A DNA stretch of 64,000 nt, from contig NZ_LKEV01000001.1 in NCBI RefSeq assembly GCF_001412085.1, positions 434,001-498,000 of the forward strand, read 5' to 3'. The stretch comes from Corynebacterium lowii (GTDB lineage: Bacteria; Actinomycetota; Actinomycetes; Mycobacteriales; Mycobacteriaceae). Position 1 is the stretch's first letter; each line of letters opens with the position of its first letter. Positions 38,464-47,251 of the stretch are shown here, piece after piece. Position numbers and translations under genes: made by a program. The notes under the pieces are model-generated. The model worked only from the letters and a program-made list of their open reading frames with translations, was not told where the DNA came from and did not search any database.

Positions 38464-39653
38464 GCAGCGGGGCTATCGCTTTTAGCACCCCGGTATCTGC
38501 CGCCTCTGTATCGCGCGGTGAAACCGGCCGAGAGAGAAAACGCCAGAACACCCACGCAGGCCAAGCCCATGAGGAGCAGGGCCTTGGCTCGGGCCTGGGA
38601 ATCGGGAGGACCCGGCAGGGTGATAGGAGCCGGTGAGCGATCCGGGAGCGGTGGCGGTAGCACGGCCGCGATGGCCGCTTGGGCGGTGATCGCCCCGTGT
38701 GGAGGCTGAGCGGCGGAGAGAAGATGGGCGCGTACCTGGGCGGGGCTGTAATACGGGTGGCGCTCAAGAAGCAGCGCCGCGATCCCGGAGACAACGGGGG
38801 CGGCAAAACTCGTGCCTTTGAGTTTTTGGGGTGAGGTGATAAAACCGGAAGGGTCGGGAATACCCACGGCTTTAATCCATCCCGGCCCCGCGGGATTAAG
38901 GCCAGCGCTAAGAGCACCTGGTGCCGCCAAACGGAGCGGACCACCGGGAAGGGAGTACGGGGCTAAGCTGTGGGGCTCTTCTAATGCGCCAACGGAGATC
39001 ACCGTGGGGGAATAGGCGGGATATACCACCGAGGTGTCGGTGCAGGTAACGGAGCGATTACCCGCCGCCGCGATCACCACGGCGCCGTGCCTTTCCGCGT
39101 GGTCAAGGGCGGCGTCGAGAGCTGTGGTGTCGAGCGCGTGGGCGCGCTCGGGAGGAAGGCAGGCCACCACGGAGATATTAATGACGCGGGCGCCGCGATC
39201 CACCGCCTCCCGGAGGGCCTGCGCAAGCGAGGCGAGGGTGCCGCGGGTACGTGATTCTTCATCCTGGTGGGTACTCGCGGAACTGGATTGCCGGATGCTG
39301 AGAATCCGTGCTCCCGGTGCCACGCCATAATCGCGGGCACCGATCACTCCGGCCACGATGGTGCCGTGCCCATCGCAATCGTGAAGCGGGGCGGGTGCCT
39401 CCGGTGAGACGAGATCGGAGCCGGGGATCACCTCGGTGAGCTGTTCGTGAGGCGCTACCCCGGTATCAATCACGGCCACCGTGATTCCCGCCCCCGAGGC
39501 GAAGGGGGAGCGCGCTGAGTCCGGCGGAGGCGGCGCGGCGGAAAGGGGAATGCCGGCCACGCAGCGTTCCTCGGCGCGGAGGGGAGCCGCGTGGATCGGT
39601 GCGATGGCAAGGAGAATAGCGAAGGAAAGCATAAGAGCGGGTACGCGGCTCAT
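38460..39653 (-). CDS. mycP: ESX-4 mycosin, subtilisin-like protease MycP
   Basis: A 397-aa S8 serine protease. A signal peptide spans about residues 1-25. The catalytic Asp (AVIDTGVAP), His (DGHGTIVAGV) and Ser (GTSFAAPVVSGIAALLL) are intact, and a C-terminal membrane helix (LLLMGLACVGVLAFSL) anchors it. Mycosins are structural and proteolytic parts of type VII systems. It overlaps eccD by 4 bases (ATGA) on the minus strand; starting at 39653 gives the signal peptide directly. Convergent with eccB. Confidence 0.94.
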   Translation of the reverse strand: MSRVPALMLSFAILLAIAPIHAAPLRAEERCVAGIPLSAAPPPPDSARSPFASGAGITVAVIDTGVAPHEQLTEVIPGSDLVSPEAPAPLHDCDGHGTIVAGVIGARDYGVAPGARILSIRQSSSASTHQDEESRTRGTLASLAQALREAVDRGARVINISVVACLPPERAHALDTTALDAALDHAERHGAVVIAAAGNRSVTCTDTSVVYPAYSPTVISVGALEEPHSLAPYSLPGGPLRLAAPGALSAGLNPAGPGWIKAVGIPDPSGFITSPQKLKGTSFAAPVVSGIAALLLERHPYYSPAQVRAHLLSAAQPPHGAITAQAAIAAVLPPPLPDRSPAPITLPGPPDSQARAKALLLMGLACVGVLAFSLSAGFTARYRGGRYRGAKSDSPAA

Positions 39654-40978
39654 AATCCCAACCCCCGGATCGCGGAGAATAGCCCCATGTGGTGAGCACA
39701 CAGCGGGATGATGGCCGCGATAGCGAGTGATTCGCAGCGCTCCCACCAGAGCATATGAGTGGGCTCGGGTGCCGGGAGGCGCGGTAACCACCACGGCATC
39801 GTGAGGCATATCAGCAGGAGAACGAGGGCGAGGAGCGCAAAGACGAGGTGGATACCGGCCAAGAATGAGAGGGCCACCAGCGCGCCGAGCGAGATAATGA
39901 GGTGCGCCCAGAGAATGAGCGGATTGCGATGGCGCAGCGCGTGGAGCACGGTGGCGAGTGCTGCACCGAGAAGCAGCGCGGCGCTAAAACCGGCCTGCGC
40001 CGGAGAATGGGAAGTGCTGAACCCCAGAAGAATCAGTGCGGGGAGGAATACAAAAGTGATTCCTATATACAACCCCTCGTAGAGAAGGTGAGCGCGCCGG
40101 GCTTGTTCCTCCACTGGAATCGCGGGGGAATCGGAAATATCCAGGTTTTGCCCCGAGGAGGGAAGCCGGGGTGGGTGGAGTCCGGCGAGCGAGGTGGAAA
40201 GTCGAGGAGAAAGGAATATCGCCAAAAGGGAAAAGAGAATCATTCCGGCGGCCACGGCGGAAAGGCGATGAGTGGACCACCATAGAAGTAATGCGCTGCC
40301 GCTGAGAATAAAAATCATGCTGGCGGCGGCGATGATACGCAGCGATATGTTCCGCGCGGCGAGGCCGAAAAGACACAGCGCCAGGGTGGCGCAGAGAAGG
40401 GCGGCCAGGAGCGCATACGCTAACCACCCTGGGGTAGCCGTGTGGCGAACCCAGAGAAAACCGGCGGCGGAGGCATGGCCGATTCCGCCGATGATGAGAC
40501 CGGGAAGGGGCTTAGCCCACAGGGTGAGCAGCAGGGCGATAAGGCAGCACAAGAGGCAGGAAAGCCACGGGTTCAACCAGGTATTGAGAACCGGCATGAG
40601 GGCGCACAGAGCCATCGTGGCGGCGGCGTGGGCGCAGTGGAGGGGCGTCACGGATTGGGTGGGCACGGCGGAATCCTCGGCAAGGGCCTCCGTGGCATCG
40701 CGGATGACGGGGTGCGGAATCTCCTGCTGAGGCGAGAGAAAAAGCGAGTCTCCATCGCGGAGCCCGGCCTGGGAGAGGGAGGCGGTGGCGTCGATAAGCG
40801 TTCCCGCCGCCGTGCGAGCCTGCCAGGGGCGCGGCAGCAGCGGGGCGTCGAGAATCGCGAGGAGCTCATCGAGACATTCCGCGAGCGAGGATTGTGCGGG
40901 TACGGCGAGATCGGCTTGGCGGTGATACGACCCTGCGTGCATGAGGATACGAAGCCGCAGCATATGGCTGGTGGTCAT
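39650..40978 (-). CDS. eccD: ESX-4 membrane channel component EccD
   Basis: A 442-aa EccD. Residues about 5-85 form the ubiquitin-like cytosolic domain (LRLRILMHAGSYHRQADLAV; LRDGDSLFLSP), followed by about eleven membrane segments. EccD lines the inner membrane of the type VII machine. GGGGGAG stands about 11 bases before ATG 40978. It is divergent from eccC (155 bases between the starts) and cotranscribed with mycP. Confidence 0.92.
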   Translation of the reverse strand: MTTSHMLRLRILMHAGSYHRQADLAVPAQSSLAECLDELLAILDAPLLPRPWQARTAAGTLIDATASLSQAGLRDGDSLFLSPQQEIPHPVIRDATEALAEDSAVPTQSVTPLHCAHAAATMALCALMPVLNTWLNPWLSCLLCCLIALLLTLWAKPLPGLIIGGIGHASAAGFLWVRHTATPGWLAYALLAALLCATLALCLFGLAARNISLRIIAAASMIFILSGSALLLWWSTHRLSAVAAGMILFSLLAIFLSPRLSTSLAGLHPPRLPSSGQNLDISDSPAIPVEEQARRAHLLYEGLYIGITFVFLPALILLGFSTSHSPAQAGFSAALLLGAALATVLHALRHRNPLILWAHLIISLGALVALSFLAGIHLVFALLALVLLLICLTMPWWLPRLPAPEPTHMLWWERCESLAIAAIIPLCAHHMGLFSAIRGLGL

Positions 40979-41068
40979 GGTGGAAAATCAACTCCCCCGA
41001 GTTCGTGGATGCTCGTGCGTTTCCACCCCCATAGCGGAGCACGCTCATCATTTTTCTCCATCATGGTC

Positions 41069-41074
41069 TATTCT
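41069..41074 (+). promoter_or_regulatory. Probable -10 element of the eccC transcript
   Basis: TATTCT (41069-41074) ends 7 nt before an in-frame ATG at 41082, so transcription should start at about that point. The downstream ATG 41133 has a Shine-Dalgarno sequence and is the more likely main start. Confidence 0.5.
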
Positions 41075-41132
41075 GTGAGCTATGTCCACAGCAGGGGGTT
41101 GTGGCAGAGAGCATGACGCACGAGGGGGAGTC

Positions 41133-42098
41133 ATGGAAGCACCTATATCCGGCGACGCCGCGCTATGCGTGGAGTATCGAAGCGCACAGCAGCGCGTACC
41201 GGCGCCACCTCGCCCGGAGGGAACGCTCAAAGCACTTCCCGTTCCCCCAGCTCATAAGCCCGCCGCCATGCCGATCCTGCGTCTCCTCATGCCGGTGGTG
41301 ATGGTGGCGGCGATGGGGGCGATGGTGCTCGTGATGTTCCTTTCCGCGGGCTCCGTGCACCCCATGATGCTCGTCATGCCGCTCATGACCGCTATGGGAT
41401 TCCTCATGATGTTTTCCCCGCAGGGAGGAAATGACGCGGACGAGACTCGCCGCACCTACCTGCGCCATCTGGCTCAACTCCGCAGAACAGCCTTGGACAA
41501 CGCCGAGGCGCAGCGCGCTCACGAGGTCCACCGCTACCCGGCTCCCGAGGATATGTGGGCCTTGGTGGGGAGCGAGAGAATGTGGGAGCGCGCGGCGCAG
41601 GACGCGGACGCCCTGGAAGTACGGATTGGGGTGGGCGTGACCTCGCTGTGTACCCCCGTTGACGTTGCGGATTCGGGTTCGACGGAGGACTTGGACCCGG
41701 TGTGTGCGGTGTCCCTGCGCAGCACCGTGCGGGCGGTATCCACGGTGCCCAATACTCCCGTTGTCGTGCAATTACGGGCCTTTCGCTACCTCTCCATCGC
41801 CGGTGAGCAGGCACAACATTGCCTCCGAGCCCTGTTATGCAGCCTTGCCTTCTCCCACGGCCCGGAGACGGTGGGCATTGAGATGCCTCCGGGTTCCGCC
41901 GCGTGGGCATGGCTGAAGTGGCTGCCGCACACGCGCCACCCCGAGCGCGCGGCGCACCGCATTGTGGTGGTGGATTCTCCCTGGGAGGGCCGGGAGGCGG
42001 GCGAGGCAGAGACGATCGTGGAGGCCGGCGGAGATGGTGCTTTGCGACGCCGCGCCGAGGAGGAAGGGCTGGCTTTGTCCCTGGAGGAGGGGATCTAG
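41133..42098 (+). CDS. eccCa: EccC N-terminal part (membrane and DUF region)
   Basis: A 321-aa protein matching the N-terminal third of EccC: basic start (YRSAQQRVPAPPRPEG), two membrane helices (about residues 45-95) and the cytosolic pre-ATPase region (NDADETRRTYLRHL, PEDMWALVGSERMWERAAQDADAL, WLKWLPHTRHPER). Family members continue in one chain into ATPase 1, but here a TAG ends the frame. ATG 41133 has GAGGG seven bases before it, in the block CGAGGGGGA also found before the esx gene and the 49341 gene; ATG 41082 is the leaderless alternative, adding 17 residues. Confidence 0.85.
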   Translation: MEAPISGDAALCVEYRSAQQRVPAPPRPEGTLKALPVPPAHKPAAMPILRLLMPVVMVAAMGAMVLVMFLSAGSVHPMMLVMPLMTAMGFLMMFSPQGGNDADETRRTYLRHLAQLRRTALDNAEAQRAHEVHRYPAPEDMWALVGSERMWERAAQDADALEVRIGVGVTSLCTPVDVADSGSTEDLDPVCAVSLRSTVRAVSTVPNTPVVVQLRAFRYLSIAGEQAQHCLRALLCSLAFSHGPETVGIEMPPGSAAWAWLKWLPHTRHPERAAHRIVVVDSPWEGREAGEAETIVEAGGDGALRRRAEEEGLALSLEEGI

Positions 42099-44753
42099 GT
42101 GCACACGGCCTCGGGGCGAGAAAGGCTAGGTGCCCCGGATTTATTATCGGAGGAACGAGCCTTGGCCGTGGCGCGACGCATGGCCCCGTATCACCGGCGG
42201 GACGCTACGGTGCACGCTGATAAAAGTGCACAGGGCGATGACCTCATGCGCTTGATCGGGGTGAACGATAGCGATGATCTCACTGCGGAAACCATGTGGC
42301 CCGCGCGCGAGAAAGCCGAAACCCGATTGTGCGTTCCGATAGGAAGAGAAACGCACACGGGCGCACCTTTATGGCTTGATTTGAAGGAATCTGCGCACGG
42401 GGGAATGGGGCCGCACGGGCTGTGCATTGGTGCCACCGGATCGGGAAAATCCGAGCTCCTGCGCACACTCGTGGTGGCTCTTGCCGCCACCCACAGCCCC
42501 GAAGAACTCACGCTGGTGCTGGTGGACTTCAAGGGCGGGGCCACGTTTTTAGGCCTTGATCGGCTCCCGCATACCTCCGCCGTGATTACGAACTTGGAAC
42601 AAGAATCGGTGCTGGTAGAAAGAATGCACGACGCTATCTCGGGAGAGATGAATCGCAGGCAAGAGGTACTGCGCGAGGCCGGCAATTTTGCCAATGTGCA
42701 TGATTATGAGCAGGCGCGGCGCGCCGGGCGAACGGACTTAGAACCGATGCCAGCCCTGCTCATAGTGGTGGACGAGTTTTCCGAATTACTGGGGCAGCAC
42801 CCGGATTTTGCCGATCTTTTTGTTGCCGTGGGGCGATTAGGTCGCTCCCTTCACGTGCATTTATTGTTGGCGAGCCAGAGATTAGAGGAGGGCCGCCTGC
42901 GCGGTTTAGATTCCCACCTTTCCTACCGAATTGGTTTGCGCACGTTTTCCGCCGCGGAATCTCGGCAGGTTTTAGGAGTCTCCGACGCCCACGAGCTCCC
43001 CACGGTGCCGGGCATGGGGTTCCTCAAAGCGGGGCCGCAGGAGGTGGTGGGCTTCCGTGCCGCCTATGTATCGGGGCCGGTGAAGCACCGCAGAACCACC
43101 GCCGATGAACACCACCGCGTGCGATTTTTCCACGACTGGACGGACGTGGAGCACCACGCAGCCGAGATCATCGAGGTGGAGGAGGGCCGCACGCTTCTCG
43201 ACGCCGTGGTGGACGCCGCCTGCGCCACCGCGCAGCAACGCCACCAGAGGGCACGCACGCTGTGGCTTCCTCCGCTGCCTGCCGTGGTGGAACTCGCCGG
43301 TGTGGTGGAACCGATGGGGGAGCTCAAAGCGGCAGTGGGCATCATTGACCGCCCATACCATCAGCGCCAAGATCCCCTGGTATTAGATTTTGGCGTGGGC
43401 GGCGGACACCTCGCGCTGTGCGGAGGGCCGCGCACGGGAAAATCCACGGCGCTGCGCAGCATCGTGGCCTCCCTGGCCGCCACGCATACGACGGAGCAGG
43501 TGCGCTTTTATGTGGTGGATATGGGAGGGGAAAGCCAGGAGGTATTAGGCCGCCTGCCGCACGTGGCCGGGGTGGCTAATAAAAAAGATGTAGGGCGCGT
43601 GCACCGCGTATTTGATGAGGTGACGGCCTTAGTAGAAGCCGGTCCGCCCGCTGATGGGCGGCAGACTTTTGTGGTGATTGACGGGTGGCACGCCCTGGTT
43701 TCCGATTGCGAGGAAGAAGTAGAGCGGGTGACTCGCCTCGTAGCCGACGGCGCGGCGGCGGGCGTGCACGTGCTTATTTCCACCCCGCGGTGGACAATGC
43801 TGCGCCCCGCTATCCGTGATTTGATTGATTATCGCCTGGAATTGCAGCTGGGGGAGGCGATGGATTCCCTGATCGACCGCAAAGAACAACAGAAAATACC
43901 GGCACGTCCGGGGCGCGGAATTACCCCGGATGGGGAACACATGCTGTGGTGTCTGTGCTCCCCACAAGACATTGCGCACATCACCATTGCCTCTGCGGAC
44001 CAAGAGCCGGTGCCAAAGCTCAAGATGTTGCCCGATTATCTTCCCCTGGCGTCCTTGGCATCTTTGGCTTCAGACGCTGCGGAAGGCTATCCCCTCGGCA
44101 TAGGCGGAATACAGATGGATACCGTGTGCTGGCGCGATGAGCATCTTCTTTGCGTGGGTTCTCATGGAGCGGGTAAATCCACGGTGCTGCGTACCCTGAT
44201 CCAAGGAATAAGTGTAGAAGGAAAAGACCGGGCGAGAATCGTACTGATAGACCATCGCCGCGCTCACCTGGGAGTGGTACCGGAGCATATGTTGGCGGCC
44301 TATAGTGCTTCTTCCCCGGCTACCGCGGAGGCATTGCGCAACACGGCGGTGACCTTAAAAGAGCGTATTCCCGGCCCGGATATAAGCGCGGAAGAGTTGC
44401 GGGAACGCACCTGGTGGACGGGGCCGGAAATCTACGTGGTGATTGACGATGCGGACCTCGTAGACCCTTCTGCGCTCGCGGAGATTACGCCGCTTTTGCC
44501 CCATGCACGCGATATAGGTCTGCGCATGGTGGTGGCGCAGAAATCCGGGGGAATAAGCAGGGCTCTGTATCAGCCTTTTCTCGCGGCACTACGAGACCAA
44601 AATCCAGCGGTGCTGCTGCTTAATGCGGATAAGGAAGAGGGCACCATTCTGGGGATGAAACCCACGCAGCAGCCCCCGGGCCGTGGACGCTGGCTCACTC
44701 CGGGATCACAACCCGAGGTGATACAGGTGGCCTGCGTGGAGGAGGACGCATGA
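42099..44753 (+). CDS. eccCb: EccC C-terminal part, three FtsK/SpoIIIE-type ATPase domains
   Basis: An 884-aa protein in the same frame as the previous gene and immediately after its stop. It opens with the end of the pre-ATPase region (APDLLSEERALAVARRMAPYHRR), then ATPase 1 with Walker A GATGSGKS (111-118) and Walker B LLIVVDEFSELL, ATPase 2 (GGPRTGKST; Walker B TFVVIDGWHALV lacks the catalytic Glu) and ATPase 3 (GSHGAGKST; IYVVIDDADLV). EccC drives substrate export and binds substrate C-termini. GGAGGAGGGG (42083-42092) gives its GTG a good ribosome binding site. Confidence 0.93.
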   Translation: MHTASGRERLGAPDLLSEERALAVARRMAPYHRRDATVHADKSAQGDDLMRLIGVNDSDDLTAETMWPAREKAETRLCVPIGRETHTGAPLWLDLKESAHGGMGPHGLCIGATGSGKSELLRTLVVALAATHSPEELTLVLVDFKGGATFLGLDRLPHTSAVITNLEQESVLVERMHDAISGEMNRRQEVLREAGNFANVHDYEQARRAGRTDLEPMPALLIVVDEFSELLGQHPDFADLFVAVGRLGRSLHVHLLLASQRLEEGRLRGLDSHLSYRIGLRTFSAAESRQVLGVSDAHELPTVPGMGFLKAGPQEVVGFRAAYVSGPVKHRRTTADEHHRVRFFHDWTDVEHHAAEIIEVEEGRTLLDAVVDAACATAQQRHQRARTLWLPPLPAVVELAGVVEPMGELKAAVGIIDRPYHQRQDPLVLDFGVGGGHLALCGGPRTGKSTALRSIVASLAATHTTEQVRFYVVDMGGESQEVLGRLPHVAGVANKKDVGRVHRVFDEVTALVEAGPPADGRQTFVVIDGWHALVSDCEEEVERVTRLVADGAAAGVHVLISTPRWTMLRPAIRDLIDYRLELQLGEAMDSLIDRKEQQKIPARPGRGITPDGEHMLWCLCSPQDIAHITIASADQEPVPKLKMLPDYLPLASLASLASDAAEGYPLGIGGIQMDTVCWRDEHLLCVGSHGAGKSTVLRTLIQGISVEGKDRARIVLIDHRRAHLGVVPEHMLAAYSASSPATAEALRNTAVTLKERIPGPDISAEELRERTWWTGPEIYVVIDDADLVDPSALAEITPLLPHARDIGLRMVVAQKSGGISRALYQPFLAALRDQNPAVLLLNADKEEGTILGMKPTQQPPGRGRWLTPGSQPEVIQVACVEEDA

Positions 44754-45733
44754 CGACGCTAACCGTGACGATTTTGGAGGAAGCCACGGTTTGTGAGGGG
44801 CCGGATACGGTGTACCGATATGACCTGGTGGCTCCGGTACTCACGCAGCCGTGGGCGCTGAAAGCCGTGGTAGAGCAGGCGCAGGCCCTCTTGGATGGGC
44901 AGTGGCGGGGTGCCGAGGTGCGGGTGGAATCGGAGGGATACGAGCAGGAAGCCGCCGCCGTGGAAGAGGCGCTGCGCGACGCCGGGGTGGGGCAGAAGGA
45001 GGAAATATCAGAGAACCTGGATACCGGCGAAGCCGATGACAGCACGGAAATACTGGCGGATATAAGGAGTGCGGCGCACAGGCGGAGAGCACCCACCAAG
45101 GACTTATGGCGGCGGTTTACCTGGTGGCACGCGGCAATGGCGGGGGTGATCGTGGTGGTGCTCGCTCTTTCCTGGTGGGCGGTGGGGGAGAGGTATCCCA
45201 CCACTCAGCCCGCGCCCGTGGTGCAGTCTGGGGCTGCGGTGCGGTCTGAGTCTGCGGCTCAGTCCGAAGTTGTGGAAGGCTCCGAGGCTGTGGAAAACCC
45301 CGAGGGGCAGGGCGCAGTGGAGCGGGAGAAGGCTCCTGCTTCTCCCACCGTGGTGCACGAGATAGCTGGATTAAGGGTGTCCACGGCGGCGGGATTCAGG
45401 GCTGAGATGCAGGGAGATACGGTGGTTTTACTCGGAGAGGATGAAGATTTGCGCATCCGAATATCTGCGGATCCGCTTTTCTCCGTACCGCCGGAAGAGG
45501 TGCTCAAAGAGGTGCGCGCGACGGTGGAGCGGGACCCCACCCTTAGTGCGGAAAGCGACGAGGAGGGGAAAGTGCGGTATCGGGAAGAACCCGGCGATGG
45601 CTCCCAGGTGCAGTGGAGCGCCTGGATAGCGGCGGAGCACCACATGAGCGTGGGGTGTCAGACGCGCACGGCCCCCACGCTGGTGCAGCGCGCAGCCTGC
45701 CGGATGGCCGAAGAATCTCTGGGATTGCTGTGA
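44750..45733 (+). CDS. Type VII secretion-associated protein, Rv3446c family
   Basis: A 327-aa bitopic protein: cytosolic N-terminal domain (about 1-125), one membrane helix (AMAGVIVVVLALSWWAVGE), a Glu/Ser/Ala-rich linker, and an extracytoplasmic C-terminal domain (HEIAGLRVSTAAGFRAEM; WSAWIAAEHHMSVGCQTR). Position between eccC and the esx pair, and this domain layout, match the Rv3446c-type protein of mycobacterial ESX-4. ATG overlaps the eccCb stop (ATGA). Exact role in secretion is not known. Confidence 0.85.
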   Translation: MTTLTVTILEEATVCEGPDTVYRYDLVAPVLTQPWALKAVVEQAQALLDGQWRGAEVRVESEGYEQEAAAVEEALRDAGVGQKEEISENLDTGEADDSTEILADIRSAAHRRRAPTKDLWRRFTWWHAAMAGVIVVVLALSWWAVGERYPTTQPAPVVQSGAAVRSESAAQSEVVEGSEAVENPEGQGAVEREKAPASPTVVHEIAGLRVSTAAGFRAEMQGDTVVLLGEDEDLRIRISADPLFSVPPEEVLKEVRATVERDPTLSAESDEEGKVRYREEPGDGSQVQWSAWIAAEHHMSVGCQTRTAPTLVQRAACRMAEESLGLL

Positions 45734-45802
45734 GGTGTTGTGATGCTCTGTGGGGCTGGGGAGGGGATGAGGGACGGGGAAAGAAAATTGAGGGGATGGT
45801 GC

Positions 45803-45836
45803 GGGAACCAAAAGCCTCTGGGCGGAGTCAAAGTAA
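45803..45836 (+). promoter_or_regulatory. ECF-sigma-like promoter before the WXG100 pair
   Basis: GGGAACC (45803-45809), 16 nt, AGTCAAAGTAA (45826-45836). The GGAAC...GTC form is that of extracytoplasmic-function sigma factor promoters. The same elements occur before the gene at 49341. A CTCCAC/GTGGAG hairpin with a T run (45845-45864) follows in the leader. Confidence 0.65.
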
Positions 45837-45908
45837 ATAGAAGGCTCCACTGCGGTGGAGTTTTCGCCCGTCACTATTCATTTGAGAGGAAATACGAGGG
45901 GGAAAGAT

Positions 45909-46226
45909 ATGTCAGGAATGTTCAGAACAGAAGCTGACGTCATGGTGGCCACCGCTGGCCGCGTGGATGACACGAATGGTCAGGTGCAATCCGAATTGAC
46001 GCGGTTGCAATCGGTGGTCGATGGGGTGAGAGGTTCCTGGGCTGGTAGCGCGCAGGTGAGCTTTGACAACCTCATGGAGCGCTGGAATACCTCGGCGCGA
46101 GAGTTGCGTGAGGCACTGACCTCCATCAGCGAGAATATCCGTTCCAATGCTCGCAACTTCGAGGACATGGAAGCACAAAATGCCCAGGCGTTCAGCGCCG
46201 TGGGTGGAGCGGGTCTCGCCCTGTAA
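45909..46226 (+). CDS. WXG100-family protein, EsxU-like
   Basis: A 105-aa WXG100 protein: two helices joined by a turn with W-A-G at residues 44-46 (VRGSWAGSAQVSFDNLMERW). Such proteins are exported by type VII systems as heterodimers. ATG 45909 is preceded by CGAGGGGGA. By position (after the Rv3446c-type gene, before a second WXG100 gene and rplM) it corresponds to EsxU of ESX-4. No Y-x-x-x-D/E export signal is obvious at the C-terminus. Confidence 0.9.
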   Translation: MSGMFRTEADVMVATAGRVDDTNGQVQSELTRLQSVVDGVRGSWAGSAQVSFDNLMERWNTSARELREALTSISENIRSNARNFEDMEAQNAQAFSAVGGAGLAL

Positions 46227-46270
46227 TAGGGCATGGCCACACAGTAACTACCAAGAGAAGGGGGAACACG

Positions 46271-46558
46271 ATGGATCACATTAAGTATTCTTTTGGCGCC
46301 ATTGAGGCGGCCGCAGGGGACATTCAGGCAACCTCGGGGCGCATTAATGGGCTGCTGGGAGAACTCAAAGCCCTGCTGCAACCGATGGTCGCGGCGTGGG
46401 AAGGCGATTCCGCGTTGGCCTATCAGGCCGCGCAAGAAAAATGGGATCGCTCGGCGGAGGATCTGAACCAGATTCTCAGCACGATTTCACGCACCGTTAC
46501 CCAGGGCAATGATCGCATGGCCGATGTGAACCGCGCGGCGGCGGCCTCCTGGGGCTAA
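46271..46558 (+). CDS. WXG100-family protein, EsxT-like
   Basis: A 95-aa WXG100 protein with the W-E-G turn in LLQPMVAAWEGDSALAYQAAQEKW. It lies 44 bases after the EsxU-like gene and is probably its dimer partner. AAGGGGGAA precedes the ATG. A large stem-loop terminator follows, so this pair forms a short transcript separate from rplM. Confidence 0.9.
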   Translation: MDHIKYSFGAIEAAAGDIQATSGRINGLLGELKALLQPMVAAWEGDSALAYQAAQEKWDRSAEDLNQILSTISRTVTQGNDRMADVNRAAAASWG

Positions 46559-46569
46559 GCCGCGTTCCG

Positions 46570-46650
46570 TAATCACGGCGGCGGGCTTCGTCATCGCTAG
46601 GGCAGGCGCTGGTGCGATGGGGTAGCAACCTTGCCGCCGTGATTATTTTT
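46570..46650 (+). terminator. Long-stem terminator after the WXG100 pair
   Basis: TAATCACGGCGGC (46570-46582) pairs with GCCGCCGTGATTA (46633-46645), with an internal CATCGC/GCGATG stem, followed by TTTTT. Confidence 0.75.
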
Positions 46651-46656
46651 ATGTGT

Positions 46657-46685
46657 TTTGTTGTATGAACTCGGTGTACTAGAGT
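46657..46685 (+). promoter_or_regulatory. Probable promoter of rplM-rpsI
   Basis: TTTGTT (46657-46662), 17 nt, TAGAGT (46680-46685). The leader to rplM would be about 115 nt. Confidence 0.6.
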
Positions 46686-46807
46686 TGAACCCCTGTGTGT
46701 TGCGCGCACGATGCTTGATCTCGGGTCCCCACCGGCCGCCGTGATCGCAGCGGGGCACACTTATTGGCCGGCAGTCCTGTAGATAAGACCTTCAAGGAGT
46801 CACTTAA

Positions 46808-47251
46808 GTGTCTACTTATCACCCGAAGAGCGGTGACATTACCCGCAAGTGGTATGTCATCGACGCCACTGATGTGGTTCTGGGTCGTCTTGCCACCCAC
46901 GCTGCTAACCTGCTGCGCGGCAAGGGCAAGCCCCAGTTCGCCCCCAACGTCGATTGCGGCGATCACGTCATCATCATCAATGCTGACAAGGTCGCCGTGA
47001 GCTCCAACAAGCGCGAGCGCGAGATGCGCTACCGCCACTCCGGTTACCCCGGTGGCCTTAAGACCATGACCCTTGGTCGTGCTCTGTCCGATCACCCGGA
47101 GCGCACCGTGGAAGAGTCCATCCGGGGCATGATGCCGCACAATAAGTTGTCTGACGCTTCCATTAAGAAGCTTCACGTTTACACCGGCTCCGAGCACCCG
47201 CACGCTGGTCAGAAGCCGGAGAACTACGAGATCAAGGTGGTGGCCCAGTGA
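46808..47251 (+). CDS. rplM: 50S ribosomal protein L13
   Basis: L13, 147 aa, an early 50S assembly protein. Signatures: [44 protein letters not shown] and the C-terminal [19 protein letters not shown] start with AAGGAG about 8 bases upstream. The stop overlaps the rpsI GTG (GTGA). Confidence 0.98.
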   Translation: MSTYHPKSGDITRKWYVIDATDVVLGRLATHAANLLRGKGKPQFAPNVDCGDHVIIINADKVAVSSNKREREMRYRHSGYPGGLKTMTLGRALSDHPERTVEESIRGMMPHNKLSDASIKKLHVYTGSEHPHAGQKPENYEIKVVAQ

